Assembly (NCBI RefSeq): GCF_002775205.1
Contig: NC_036447.1
Span: forward strand, 30,626,245-30,690,244
Length of the DNA: 64,000 nucleotides
Direction: 5' to 3'
Source: Xiphophorus maculatus
Lineage: Eukaryota > Chordata > Actinopteri > Cyprinodontiformes > Poeciliidae
Shown one piece after another: positions 1-12,100 of the stretch. Made by a program: the position numbers and the translations under genes. The stretch's first letter is position 1, and each line of letters starts with the position of its first letter. A model generated the notes under the pieces. It was not told the DNA's origin. It saw only the letters and a list, made by a program, of their open reading frames with translations, and did not search any database.

Positions 1-267
1 TCTCTTATAGTTTGGAGTATTGCTTAGATCAAAGCTACACAAAGAAAAACTAAGGAGCTGTTTATAACATTCCTGTCATAGTAAGTGATTATGTGCAACA
101 AATTTCTACGTTGTACAAAGTTTGACTCCCAAGAGTATTCTGATTATTCAATGTGTAGAGTCTTTTAGACAGCAAATATTGTGTAATCAATATTATTCTC
201 ATCTAAAGCGTATTGATTCTTCAAGTAAGCGTATGACGGCTGTCAGTGATGCACATAACCCAAAGAG

Positions 268-3200
268 CTAGCGCATTAGGACTTCTCTGTTTCTCAATGG
301 ACGTGACGGAGACACAACAATGTCATCAGAATCATCCGATTCAACTACAGCATCCGCATCAACCTCTGCTGAGAAAAGAAGTTCCTGTTGAGCTGTAAAG
401 AAACAGACAAGGTTTTCAAAGTTCTATCTGCTCCAACCCAACTGTTATTAATAATATGTTCATTCATGTGTCAATAAAACGGTGAAATGGAGGAAACTGA
501 CATCTTTTTTTTTCACCCTCTAACCTTGTGCTTGTTGTCTGCAGGAGACAGGATGAAGGTCTTCTTCCTTTTCTGTATTTTTACTAAGAGATGCAGAACC
601 TGACAAAGAAAATAATAATGCAAAAATAACCAGTTATTTCTAAACTGTCGCAGTAAATCCTCAGAGACGTGAGTAGAAACTGGCTGCATTTTAAAAATAA
701 TTTTAGGTAAATACAACCCTCCCCCCCAAAACAAAAAAAACTGTACCGTCCAATACGGACGTGCTTCAGACAGCAAGCACTTGGTGTTTGTAAAAATACC
801 AAGTATTTCTGATTAAAAAAAAAGAATATGCATGTTCTCATAATGTGGCATTTATTATATAGAGTAAGAAAAACTACAACAACCTTGTTACATAAGTATG
901 TACACACTTAAATACTTTGTTGAAGCACTTTTTGTTTTATATTTTGTTTTTCAGTCTATGAGCATGACATATCTTCACTTGCCCACTCTAGCCTGCAAAG
1001 TTAGCCTAATGTATGTTTGTGAGGACATCTGTTGTCCGCAGCCCTTTGACTATAGACACTGTTCTGTTGTCGTCTCGTGAAGAGGATATTCTAGGTTGTC
1101 CATTTTTTTTTTATTTTATGCACAATTTCCATAGCAGTCCCCAGAACATAAAATCATTTTTATTACCTTGTTTTGACTTAGTTTGCTGACTTGGTGCAGC
1201 CAGCCTCCACAGAACAGACTGCACTGTTCGCAACAGATTTCTTATCAGCTGCATCTTCTGGCAAACACTGAAATACCCGAGCTTCCTCAGGTGTGCCTGA
1301 GGAACTATAGTCTGATCTTGTTCACAGATTTACTGTCGCATGTACAGTAAAGGCTGTAATACAGGTAAACTCTGAAGTATTTATTTTCATCCTTCCTAAA
1401 AATGAATTATGAAAATATGGTAAATAAAGTTAAGCTAAATTAAGAGTATTTTAATTTAAGGAACCAAACTTCAGCTTAAGTGTGGATCAGTGTTTAATGT
1501 ACTAGATCAGTGTAAAGTTGCATGTGAAAAGTCTTTTGAAAGAACTTATAATCAAAGTTCTTTATATCACAGAAACCTGGAATATTAAATGGCTCCTGTG
1601 GACACAGACCTTGGTGTTAGACCCTCAGTTTCTTAAAAACAAAAACAAAAAAATACCCCCTCTTATGCAGATCTGCTCAGGCGGTGCTCTCTCAACTGAA
1701 GTCAATCATGCATCAAATGCAGAGGCAGGCTAAATATGAACAAAGCATCCTTAGCTCACTACTCTGCTCTGTGGAGCCATATGCTGATCACACCTCAGTG
1801 ATTGCAGCTATGGGAACCAGGAGGTCCCTGAGGTCTCACAGGGTCATTCTGGACCATCCAGCAGCCACAGATCTTTACAAATCATTACTGGCTCACAGAT
1901 CTGCTGAGTACCGTCATCAGTCTTTATCTCTGGTTGGCGTAGGGCGAGTTCTGTCGAGCACAGATCCATCACTACTCATAAAGGTGTCAGGGGAGTAATG
2001 AAGACCAGTTCGGAGGTTCAGAACCGTGATTTACAGCAGCATAAATCAAGACAGGCTCCTGACTCTGGCCCATGTTGGCTGTTGAGGATTTACTGTTGAA
2101 TCTCCACAGGATTATTAACCACAACACAAACTACACTGAGGTGTGGGAGATTACTGCAACTGGAAAATGATTGAAAAATATAGTCATGGAAACAGATGCA
2201 ATGACTGACAATAAAATTATAGAAAACCCTAAATAGGCCCAAATTATAGTACCTTCTGGAACAAACAGTTCAAAAGTTAAATGTCTGGGTTTTGACTTGG
2301 CCATTGCATCTCATAGATGTCCTTCATTTTCACCTACATTTTCTGCTGTCTGGGTAAATTGCCCTGCTGAAGACCCAGTTTGGCCCACGATTCTGCTGTT
2401 AGATAAACACTGTCGGAGTCTATTAAGTATTTGATCATTTATTAGATAAATAATAACTATTATTGATCCAAAATGATACTAATGATTACAGATGGTAGAT
2501 GAGCTATTATTTTTTCCTGCTAGTCAGGTCAGAAAACTGCAATCGGTGCATCCTAACCTTTAGGTTAGATTAGAACGCTTTGCTGTGCTCTCAGTGACAG
2601 AATGTTATACACATAAATCATGCCTCCATCACAGCTAGTTTGAGGGGTTTATGAGAGAATATGCTAGATATTATCTTCATTTTCCTCTTATCTGTCTCAA
2701 AGTACTGTTTTCTAGAAGGAAAGTGGTTAATTTAGATTTAGTGTTGGAAACCTTCCAAATAAACTGTTGGATAAATATTTGTCCTAAACTTTAACGTGCT
2801 GACTGAACAATGCAGAGTTTGAGGGAGAGATTTTTATTTTTTCTTGCAATTTCTCTCAGCATTGTGTTGGTCTTCCTGACCTTGGGCTAATTTTCTGACA
2901 TGAACACTACTGGAAACATTACAACCTGCTTAAAATGGATCTCACTTGGGCAAAATATTTTCTTGCTGAATGATGGATTTTAAATTGTTTCAATGTCATT
3001 TATCAATCCTTTCAAGACCAATGGCCAAGGACAATTGCGTCTGTAAAATATCTTTGTAGCTTGGCATTGCCAAGGAAAATGCCAGATCTCTTGTGTTTAT
3101 AAGGTGCCACGGTTGCTGTAGATCAGTTAATCAAATACATTACATTAGCAGCTGCTATTTCTCTAAAAGCTCATATAAGAAAGAGTGAGCTTTACAGCAA

Positions 3201-6200
3201 GAAAGTTAAAATCCTAGCTGAACTGGGGCTTTCTGTGTGAAATTACTACTGGTTTTGTCCAACTGCCGATGAATGTAAACTGTAGATATGGGAACCAACC
3301 TTACCTTTTCTCCTGGGAGAATCTGTTAAACCAGCACTTCCTGGTACCGTAGCAGGTGGACAGTTTTCAGTTGGAGAAGGCACAGCGAATCCTGAGCTGA
3401 AGCACAGGCAAAAATATTCTAAAAAATATTTTGGCTGAAATTGTTCAAAATTCTGTGTAAAAAATGAGCAACCTCTTTATTGCAATCCTACAACGAGCCA
3501 AATGTCCCCTGAAGGCAGATTGAATCAATGTCAAAGCAGCAACATCCAGTCGTCCACCAGAAGTTTTGCTGTTTAAGGAAACGTCTGACTGAAAAAAAGA
3601 AGATGAACATGAACATGGGCAGGAGATAAAACAAATCTCCATGAATGCCTTTTAGCGCCATCTAGTGGTTGTTTTATGTGTACTGAAACTGAATATTTTC
3701 AGCACAAAACATAAATGATAAAATGGCCGACACTTGCATAGTGCCTTGTCAGTGCTAGGACTCTATAGTGATTTACACTACAGTCAGTCATTCACCCATT
3801 CACTAGCTGTAATGGATTTTATTTAGAGACATCAGAGTAGAATACAAATGCAGTTCACACTGAGTGTGTGAGCCACGTATCCTTTTCTTTCTGCTTCACA
3901 TTATTCCCTACTTTTTGTTGGTACATCTCATGGAATGACATGAAAATACACAGTTTGTAAAAATATGGAAAAGTTCAAGTGGCATGAATAGCTTTGTAAA
4001 AGGTCTGTGTGTGTGTGTGGTGAAACACCTTTTTCTCTGTGTTTTTTAGAAAATCTTTCAGCCACGAATCTCTGAAGAGATGGCTCCTTATCACTGACTG
4101 TAACATCACAACGTCCTGCACACAGAACACAGAAGAAAACCCTGTTTCTTATATAATACTTCTCTTAGCCATCAGTGACTTCCTTTACACGACCATAGTG
4201 TTACCTACCCTCTGTCTATGCTGTCTCCAGTTTCTCTGAATGATCAAAGCTGCCTTTTCTTTGTTTGTCATCTCTGCATCTATCCTCAGTGCTTCCTCTC
4301 CTTCCTCCTCCTCCTGGTGCCCAGCAGGCCTCTCCTCTTCCCCCTCCTGACCTTCTCTGCGCTGAGCCTCAGGATGCTCCTTCACTGCAGAAGGTGAGCT
4401 CACCTCAGCCTGTACGAGTTTGCTTCTGTCCTCCAAAGTTTGAATCCTTGTCAATAACTGCTCCAACTCCTGTCTAGAAAAAAGAACAGTAAATCTATAT
4501 TTGAACAGATAAAAACAACGAAGAGGTAGTCAGAGCAGGTGTGCTATTTCATATGATGGCAAGCAACGGCAACATAGTAGCCACAGAGTGGAGTTTAATG
4601 CCTGAAGTATGTTTCTATTGGTTGGAATGCTAAAGCTAAGAGCTGATGGGGAAAATTGTGTGATGTAAAGAAAGAAAAAAAGTAAGAAAACTATGGGTTA
4701 AAATCTAATTTCAGCAATAGTGTAACAGTTAAATATTTTCTTATTATTTAGTAGTCCTAATATTAAACCAGTGGTAGTGATCAATAATGTAATAATGGTG
4801 TATTACTTGGCAATACCTGTCAATTCTGGCCATTTTAAATTATATTAAGGAAGCTAGTAACACAACAGCCTGCCAATATTAATATTTCTGTGAACCATTA
4901 AGAAGTCATAACATTTTTGGAGAAACATTTACAAGAAAAAAATTCCATTGAAAATGTATTAATTCCACTAGTAGGCCTGGATTTCTTAATTACTGCACCA
5001 CATCTGTTTTCATAAAATTGTTAATTAGCTTAGATGTGTGAATTTTTATTGTCATCCTTTGAGAAATATTGTTTGGAAGTTCATTTAGTGGTGCATGTTA
5101 GAATTCAGAAAGAGAATTGTGATCAGGTACATGTGTTACAGGTATTAGCAAAAATGTCGACACGTGATTGGCTAAAAAACATCCTCATAAACATCCAGTT
5201 ATCGCATTATTGGTTGCCACACGGATCACTTCTGTAAATAAAGTTTTTATGATGTGGATTCTGAAAGTATGATGTTCACAACTACATGTTCAAAACACAT
5301 TGCTTTAAAAAGATGCTGTTTGTTGATGCACATACAGGGAAAAAACACTTGATATTTCAGTTTTAATGTAATGAGTGTGGCAGACTTTTGTCTCCAGTGT
5401 TTGCCCTGCAGCTCTGTGTGGCTGCTGGTTGATTGGCCCATCGTGACACACAGTACATGATTACAAACACACCGATGCTGCTGTTCCACTCTGTCCAGTT
5501 GTTCTTTGTGTTTAGCTTTCAGTCGCTCAATCTCTTCTGCCAGCTCATCTCTTTCTCTCCTCAGCTGCATCACTTCATCACTGAAAACACAAACAAATAC
5601 AAAACACAAAACTGATTTATTCAGCTGCTGGGGAAAAAAAGAAAACATTGCAAATAAACTACTTCCCCTCAGTATTCCTTCAAATTTCAATATTTAAAGA
5701 TTTTCAGGCGTTAGCATGCAAAGGTTAACCTGTACCTGCCTCTACAGTCATCTCTTCTTATTATCTGCAGGTCCCACAAATAATTAAACAAAACAATGCT
5801 TTCCAGTGTTCAGAAGAAGGCAATTTATTTTTCAAGTCAAACTTTTAGCAAGTTTTACTTGCAAAAAGCACTTGATGTTTTTGAATGAGTGTGCATTTAG
5901 TCAGCAAGTCTACTCACATCAAAATACTGAAGGGCACAACATTAAATTCAAATTGTAAACTTATTCCATAGCCATGTGATTTTCTCTATTCTGATCAAGA
6001 CCTAATAAGTGACAAAAGCAAACACTTTTCAGTTTCTTTAGTCATTTCTACCAGGCCACAGCTTCTCTCCTTTTTGTTTTTTTTTCTGTTACTTTCAAGA
6101 ATAACTTGAGAGAGGAATATTTTCCTTCAATTAGCCAGTGACATCATGTTAGTGTGGTTGGTTTACTCCAGCTTTTCACTGTTAAATCATCTGCGTATTT

Positions 6201-9200
6201 GCACTTGTCACAGAACATATTTTGTTTATGAAAACAAAGTACTATATTCCCTATTTTTCCCCAACATAATGTAAAAGAAAGTAAAACAATTTTTCAATAA
6301 CCTGGTGTAAAAGCTTTCTATTTAGGCTTATCAATGTCAAAATCCAGTAAAACCTGGTCCTTCTCCCTAAAATCCTTCTTAGGCTGATGCCATACATTTT
6401 GTTTATTAATTAAGCAGATTTGTTGTTTATCAAACTGAATACTTACTCACCTTTGACTGGACAGATTCTCTTGAAGCTCCGCCCTCTCCTCCTCCAATTG
6501 GCCGAGGCGTTCCCTCAGAGCAGAAACCTCTGGTTTTTGCTCAGTGACTGTTCCCATGGAGACCACTGCATCTATTGCCAGGGGAAACCCTGGGACCTCT
6601 GTAGGCATAGCCTGGGCCTCCTTATTGAACGTGGCTCTGCTCTTTACTGACTGGGCGTGTCTTCTGCTGCTCTCCAGCCTCTGATACACAGGACAGTGTG
6701 AGAGTGTTTAATGCTTCGAAGCCTCAAACTGTACATAAACAATTACTTAGAGCTTCCTCTTACCCTGTCCACCTCTAACAGTCTCCTCAACAACCTTTGT
6801 CTACTCCACTCTCTGTAACCTATAGTCACAGACACATATGTTCCTCTTATAATTACAGTACAAATGTAATTATAATGTAGCAATGATTCATGGTTTCTTA
6901 TTGATTTTATACTGAATATGTTGAGAAAAAAAATGCAGCTAATGGATGTTTTAGATTGCAAAGTTACAAAGAAAAAGAACAAAGTTTTGAAAAACATAAT
7001 AAAGGTTATTATGGGAGCTGCTGCATAAAGATGAGATGAGAAAGCAAAGACCTTTAATTCCTGCAGCAGGATCGTCCGTGTTGAGCTCCTCTCTGAGCGC
7101 CGCGTTTTCCTGTTGGAGATGCTTCATGTTTTCAGTCAAGCGATGAACGGTGGAGCTTAAAGCTTTCTGCTGCCTCTGAGAACATTTACTCTCTGCTCGA
7201 CTGCTGCTGACAAACGGACAGAAGGAGACTGAAATGAGCACATGTTTTATATTCGCCACATGACAATCACACAGGAATGGCCCGGTGGTCAGAAAGTAGC
7301 ATATTTGCTAAATCAGCCCTAACCAGTGACTGGACGGCAAATCTTTAGTGACCACTGAACGCACTACATTAATGTCACCAAAAGAGCCAGAGAAAGAAAG
7401 ACTTTACAGCAGATTACAAGAAGAATAAATGTAGTACAAAGAGGTGGCTGTATTGTCCTTTCAAAATGTCAATGAAAATGCATTATTTGGAAAGGCTGAG
7501 GGCCTTTTGGAAATCTCAGATTTACATTTGGCCCCTCATGGCAGAGGGAACCAATATCAGTCAGCATCAGTCTTACATTTATATCAGCAGGTCAAATATT
7601 TCCAGAAACTGGAAATTTGTCACAAAATCCTGATCATGTTGGATTCCTGATGCAGTCATTAAGACGTTGGCCCCATTTGTTAGCTTCAGAACAGCTTTAT
7701 AAAACATTAGTGTATGTTATGTTGCAACACGATGAATTCCCAAGAAAGAGATTGTTTGTGTTTCAGTTGCTCACACCTTTTCTCTGCAGCATCTAAAATT
7801 ATCCTCAATCTTTCAATCTGAAAGATGAGAATCACAAAACATTGTTAAATTATTTTTTAACAGCCTCTGTTACACTTCACTTAAATCTGAACAAATTTAA
7901 TAATATTTAATAAAGCAGTATTACCTCCTTCAGGTATGTTTCTACAGTGATCTTCAGCTCCTCTAGGTTGGTGGTCCTCAACTCACTTTGGAGTTTACTA
8001 TGGAAAACAGGAATAAGCCAAAAATATTGCAGGTCTAAAGACAGCAGTACAATCACAGTGAAATAAAGAACCAGTTTACCTTAAAGAGTTTTCCTTCTCT
8101 CGGCACTGCTGCTCCAGCTTTAGGATTCTCTGCTTCAGGCCACTGACAATCTAGAAGGAAAATATTTGATCTTAAAAGATGGATGAATATATTTTAAGAC
8201 ATGTTTCATACATTAACCAGCAAAATGGACAAACTCACCACACTCCCCTCCTTTCTCTTGTCGACCAAACTACGAATGTATTCAGAGCCCTACCAACATT
8301 GAAGGAACATTTTTAGAATCCAAAAAAAAAAAAAGGCATTCATAGTGAAATTTAAAAACAATTCTGTGATCCTACTTTTGTGGGGTCTAAAAGTTCTCCT
8401 ATTTGTTTCTCTCTTTTAGCACCATCTTCCTCCAGGCGACGCAGTTTGACTTTCATTTGCTGGTTGTCAGACTTCTGAGCCTGTAGACTCTGACCACAAA
8501 ACACAACATAAAATAAATACGTATGCAAATCCAGACCATTCTAAAACAATCTAGCCATCGCTACGGAAACTACATACAAATCATTGAAAAGCAGAAAAAT
8601 GGCCCGACTTTTTGGAATTCACTTTCAATTCAATTCAGTTTATTTACACAGCAAAGTCATCTCAAGACGAATTACAAAAATAATTTAAATTCAATCAAAC
8701 CTATATTACAAATGCTCCTAGTTATCAAACAGTACAGTATTCTTAATTAATTATTCAAAGTATATACAAAAGTTTCTAAGAAAATATTGGGTTCTTTTTG
8801 TTTGTTTGTTTTTTTAACTTTCCTTTATAAAGCCACTAAATTCAAAAATATTCATATATAAATATGTACAAAACCACACAATATGTTTAATATGTCAAAG
8901 AAAATACTAAATTGATCAATAGAAATATAATTTGGTTGACAAAAAAACTGTCTAAAGCTGGAAATAACTTTAATACGCACATTAAACAAACTGTGGTGGT
9001 TCAACAGAACATCAGTGTCATAAAAGGTTCAAAAGTGTTTCCCCCTCATGTTTTTTTAAACACAAACATTATATCCAAAACTAAGAATCTCGTTTAATAT
9101 TTTTCAAAGGAAATCTTCCTTTTAATAATGCCCAACATCAAAACATATGTCACATTAAAACACCGGCAACAGTAAAAGCTTGTGCTCACTTCCTAATGAT

Positions 9201-10728
9201 CAGGAACTTTGTTCATTTTCATTTCTTCCATCTCCAGTGAAGTAATGTCTGTCAGTGTTGTGATTTTTAGCTCACATATTCTCCCCGACTCCATCGCTGA
9301 AATGTGCGATACAAATAAACTTGATTGATTGACCTTTACCTTTTTGAGGCGAATAATCTCATCATACATGCTGTCTTTATCCTGAGAGTCACCAGCAGCT
9401 ATAGAAAACCCTGCAAAACATTAAATAGGTGCATAGAATCAAAACGAAGAAATCTCTAAGCAATATTTGCAATTGCAAAATACTGACTTAAAAACTTGTG
9501 ATATTGTTATTATTACTTTCCTAACAAAATTTGACCTCCAGCTCCACAGCTTGCAAACTTATGAACAGGCTCTTACCATTAGATGCAGAAAGGTGTTTCT
9601 TTAAGCTTGATTTCTGTTTTAGCAGCTGTGAACTGTCAGCAGACTCTAGACTCACCAGGTACGACACACCTGAGAGTGCAGAGAAAACAAAAGTTAAAAG
9701 AACAAAAGAAATTGGAAGGGGCCTTTTGTCAGGTTGCACTACATTTTCTCCCACCTATTCTGAGAAAAACTCTCTTCTGAGGAGAAGCTGGGTTTTTAAA
9801 ATGGAGCCTACCATGGCCGTTGCTGAGGGACGTGAGGTGAGCTGAGCGATGCTCCCTTGAAGTGTTGCCTCTAGTGTCCCCTAAGGAGGGCCTCGGCAGT
9901 CTCCAGGCTGCCACTGCTGCTCTTTTGGAGTTCATATTCAGGCTGGAGAGATATGGAGACCCTGAAAATGCCATAAGGATGCAGCTGAGTGTGTTGTTAC
10001 AGTCACTGTAAACGGTCTCAAATTAACTCAAGCTTTCTTACTGGGAGAAGGTGAAGGCCTCCCAGTAGACTTTTTCCTCGATGTTCTCTAATAAACATGA
10101 GGTGTTGGAAATAGGATGAAGGCATATGTTTCAAACTAAAGCCTCTTTTTTTTTCTTTTTACAAAAAATAAGGGGTTAATAAACCAGAAAAATATAGTTT
10201 ACCTTGCTTGAAATATCAGGAGGGAGAGTGAAACCTTCCTCCACCTACAAAAAATAGAACAAGGCTAAATAGTCACAAAAAAAATGTCAGAAGACAAATG
10301 TATATTTCAAAACATTTCAGGTTGTTTCAAACCTTAAAACACGAGGCTTAAGGAATCCAACACTTGTATTTTCCCGACTGTAAATGTGTTTTAGAATATT
10401 TAGAGGACATATTAGCAAACATGTCTAATAGAATGTAGCAAACAATCTGTTAGACAGATTACTATTTTATTATTTAGAGAAAGTATGTGCACGTCAATGT
10501 TTGCTAATGGCTAGGTAATGTCGACTAAATAGGAATTTACAATAAAATATTCTAACTAGTAGGAAAACCAACCATGGATAGGCGTCAGGCTGGATTTTAC
10601 AGAAAAATCTCACAAGTTTAAGTATAAGATTAAAAATGGACAGATAACAGTTGTGTTTTTTGGTGTAAAAGACTCACCAGCTCTTCACAGTCCTCATCAG
10701 TTGGGACATCACTCTCCTCCAAAGACAT
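268..10728 (-). CDS. iqce: IQ motif-containing protein E (18 coding exons)
   Basis: IQCE works at the base of the primary cilium with the EVC/EFCAB7 complex in Hedgehog signalling (family knowledge). Exons read on the minus strand with GT/AG boundaries and continuous phase: 10678-10728, 10203-10244, 10042-10087, 9812-9961, 9577-9669, 9340-9410, 8376-8489, 8239-8289, 8080-8150, 7925-7997, 7777-7817, 7052-7206, 6764-6819, 6451-6680, 5473-5580, 4209-4473, 3473-3588, 3305-3396, then the terminal exon 268-392. The product is about 649 residues (human 695). Family matches are SPYLS, MYDEIIRLKK, KLRRLEE, GLKQRILKLEQQC, TTNLEE and YREWSRQRLLRR; the middle is coiled coil. Two IQ motifs lie near the C-terminus (AALIIQRNWRQHRQR and LTLIQSAFRGHLARCR). 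The tail SDDSDDIVVSPSRPLR matches the human end. Donors of the 7052 and 3473 exons are weak. The 2.9-kb last intron could hide a further exon. Confidence 0.9.
1671..1998 (+). other. Unassigned open frame inside the last iqce intron
   Basis: About 105 codons are open on the plus strand, antisense to iqce. The frame is preceded by a pyrimidine-rich tract and a possible acceptor (TTATGCAG just before 1671) and ends at TAA near 1998. The translation is rich in Ser, Leu and His with no low-complexity run, for example HPAATDLYKSLLAHRS. I do not recognise the family. It may be a terminal exon of an unknown plus-strand gene, a fragment of a mobile element, or a chance frame. Confidence 0.25.
8625..8720 (-). 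repeat. LINE 3'-tail-like fragment (antisense)
   Basis: The stretch TTCAATTCAGTTTATTT followed by GTCATCTCAAG resembles the antisense 3' end of common fish LINE elements. It lies in the iqce intron between the MYDEIIRLKK exon and the next exon. Only the tail is recognisable. Confidence 0.4.
9290..9332 (+). repeat. L2-like LINE tail with TTGA repeat end
   Basis: AAATGTGCGATACAAATAAA followed by CTTGATTGATTGA is the usual end of fish L2-type elements, which finish in a short tandem repeat. It sits just downstream in transcription of the iqce exon 9340-9410. Confidence 0.45.
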
Positions 10729-11407
10729 TTTGTGAGTTGCACTGAACATAACTGGTAAACTGATGTCAAGTAAGTATCAAAACTCTTGCTTCTCGTAAGA
10801 TATCCATCCTTTTTCAGTCGAAAGTATTTTACTCAGCTGGGTCCTCTGGTCGATCACGAGAGTTCAGATAACATGCTCGTTGTACTACATCTTAAAATGT
10901 TTTTTCGAGAAAATAAAAAAATCTTCTCCGGGAATAAGACGTGCATTCGTTCATGTTCGTTAAAGCGCCGCCGTCTTGTTTGTGTTTTCTCAGCGGTGTA
11001 GCAACACGGTTGCTATTTCTCAGTTAAGCTAGCTGAGAGCCAGAGCACTGCCGGAAGTTATACAAAAGCATTTTCAAATTAAAAGCATTACCAAATTCAT
11101 GAAATAACACATTTTAAACAAACACTTGACTAATGGATTTCTACTTCCCGTGAGGTTCCGACAATAGGCATTCAATTTACCTGGCAAAAACAAAAGTTCA
11201 TATTTCCTTAAGGATCTGATTCGGCCGGCGGGTCGGTTGTGGGTGGAGGGACACAGCTGATTGTGCTAAGACACAAACTAGCCTGAATGTTTGGGTTAAA
11301 GGAGGAGTGATTCAGTGATTCAGATTTCATTATAGATTAAATCAAACTAGAAAGTGAGATGAAAGAATGCGAAGAATTAGTTTATTGAGATCATAGCAGC
11401 ATGAATA
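10729..11407. other. iqce upstream region
   Basis: This is the iqce 5' flank between the start codon and the BEL/Pao insertion. No further gene is visible. An imperfect inverted repeat (GTAGCAAC, three bases, GTTGCTAT) lies around 10998-11016. It has the arms in the opposite order to an RFX X-box, so I do not call it one. Confidence 0.3.
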
Positions 11408-11412
11408 GTGAT
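11408..11412. repeat. Target site duplication GTGAT, left copy
   Basis: GTGAT immediately precedes the left LTR. The same five bases follow the right LTR at 16877-16881. Five-base duplications are usual for BEL/Pao elements, so the element boundaries are well supported. Confidence 0.9.
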
Positions 11413-11827
11413 TGTAGAGGCTAAGCCAAAGCTTTAAGCCCCTGAGGTGGTACACCGGGGTAAAGTTGACACGCCGATCACTTATCCGCTGATTTAAATG
11501 AGAGCCGTCCTTGATGTTAGTCCAGTTAATCCATTTATTTCCATGACTCGGCAATCATCATCTTATTTCCTTTGTACAACAAGTCATTCCTCTAACATGT
11601 TGTCAATAACACATCTAACATAGTTCCAGCGATCCACACAGCATTAATTCAATAGCATTGCGTCACGTTAATATTGCGTTGCGTTTGTGTTGCGGTCAAA
11701 AATTGTTTCCCCCTTTCGGGTGGAACACACCTGTCTTCATCAACACCGCATGCTACCTAAATAGACAGCTGACAGATCATGTGACCCAAACCATTTAGAA
11801 TACAGAAAGGCATAATCTGCTCCTACA
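11413..11827 (-). repeat. 3' LTR of the BEL/Pao element
   Basis: 415 bp, beginning TGTAGAGG and ending CTCCTACA on the plus strand. It matches 16462-16876 base for base by eye. It lies downstream of the polyprotein on the coding (minus) strand. Confidence 0.9.
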
Positions 11828-11840
11828 CACCGGCCCCTAA
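11828..11840 (-). promoter_or_regulatory. Candidate polypurine tract
   Basis: Read on the minus strand, AGGGGCCGGTG directly abuts the 3' LTR. A purine-rich primer for plus-strand DNA synthesis is expected exactly here in LTR elements. The run is short and interrupted by CC. Confidence 0.45.
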
Positions 11841-11908
11841 TTGTTATGGCAGGCATACATAACAATTATACAATAACAATAGGAGCCAGTGAATACATAT
11901 CTGTTGAT

Positions 11909-12100
11909 TTACACCCCTTGTATCAAACAAAGTTTGGTAACAGGTCTTTCAATAATATTGTTCTTTGTCTGCAGTTTTACAGATCGCACCATGCCTTTTT
12001 TATCACAGAAAACCGATATTACTTTAGCAAGAGGCCAGGAGCCACGTGGGGCAGATGAATCCTTGATGATAACGACATCTCCAGATTTCAAATTTTGTTT
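11909..12100 (-). pseudogene. BEL/Pao pol C-terminal remnant (DUF5641-like)
   Basis: About 60 codons encode the end of a Pao-type polyprotein, with GDVVIIKD, the tryptophan of GSWPLAKV, and VRSV/RPV motifs typical of the domain that follows integrase. It is out of frame with the large open frame and separated from it by the A-rich tract, so it is a detached remnant of the deleted integrase region. Confidence 0.7.

Noticed and set aside
10998-11016. Possible RFX X-box in the iqce promoter
   Set aside because: The arms are in the order GCAAC...GTTGC, the reverse of an X-box, so the match fails.
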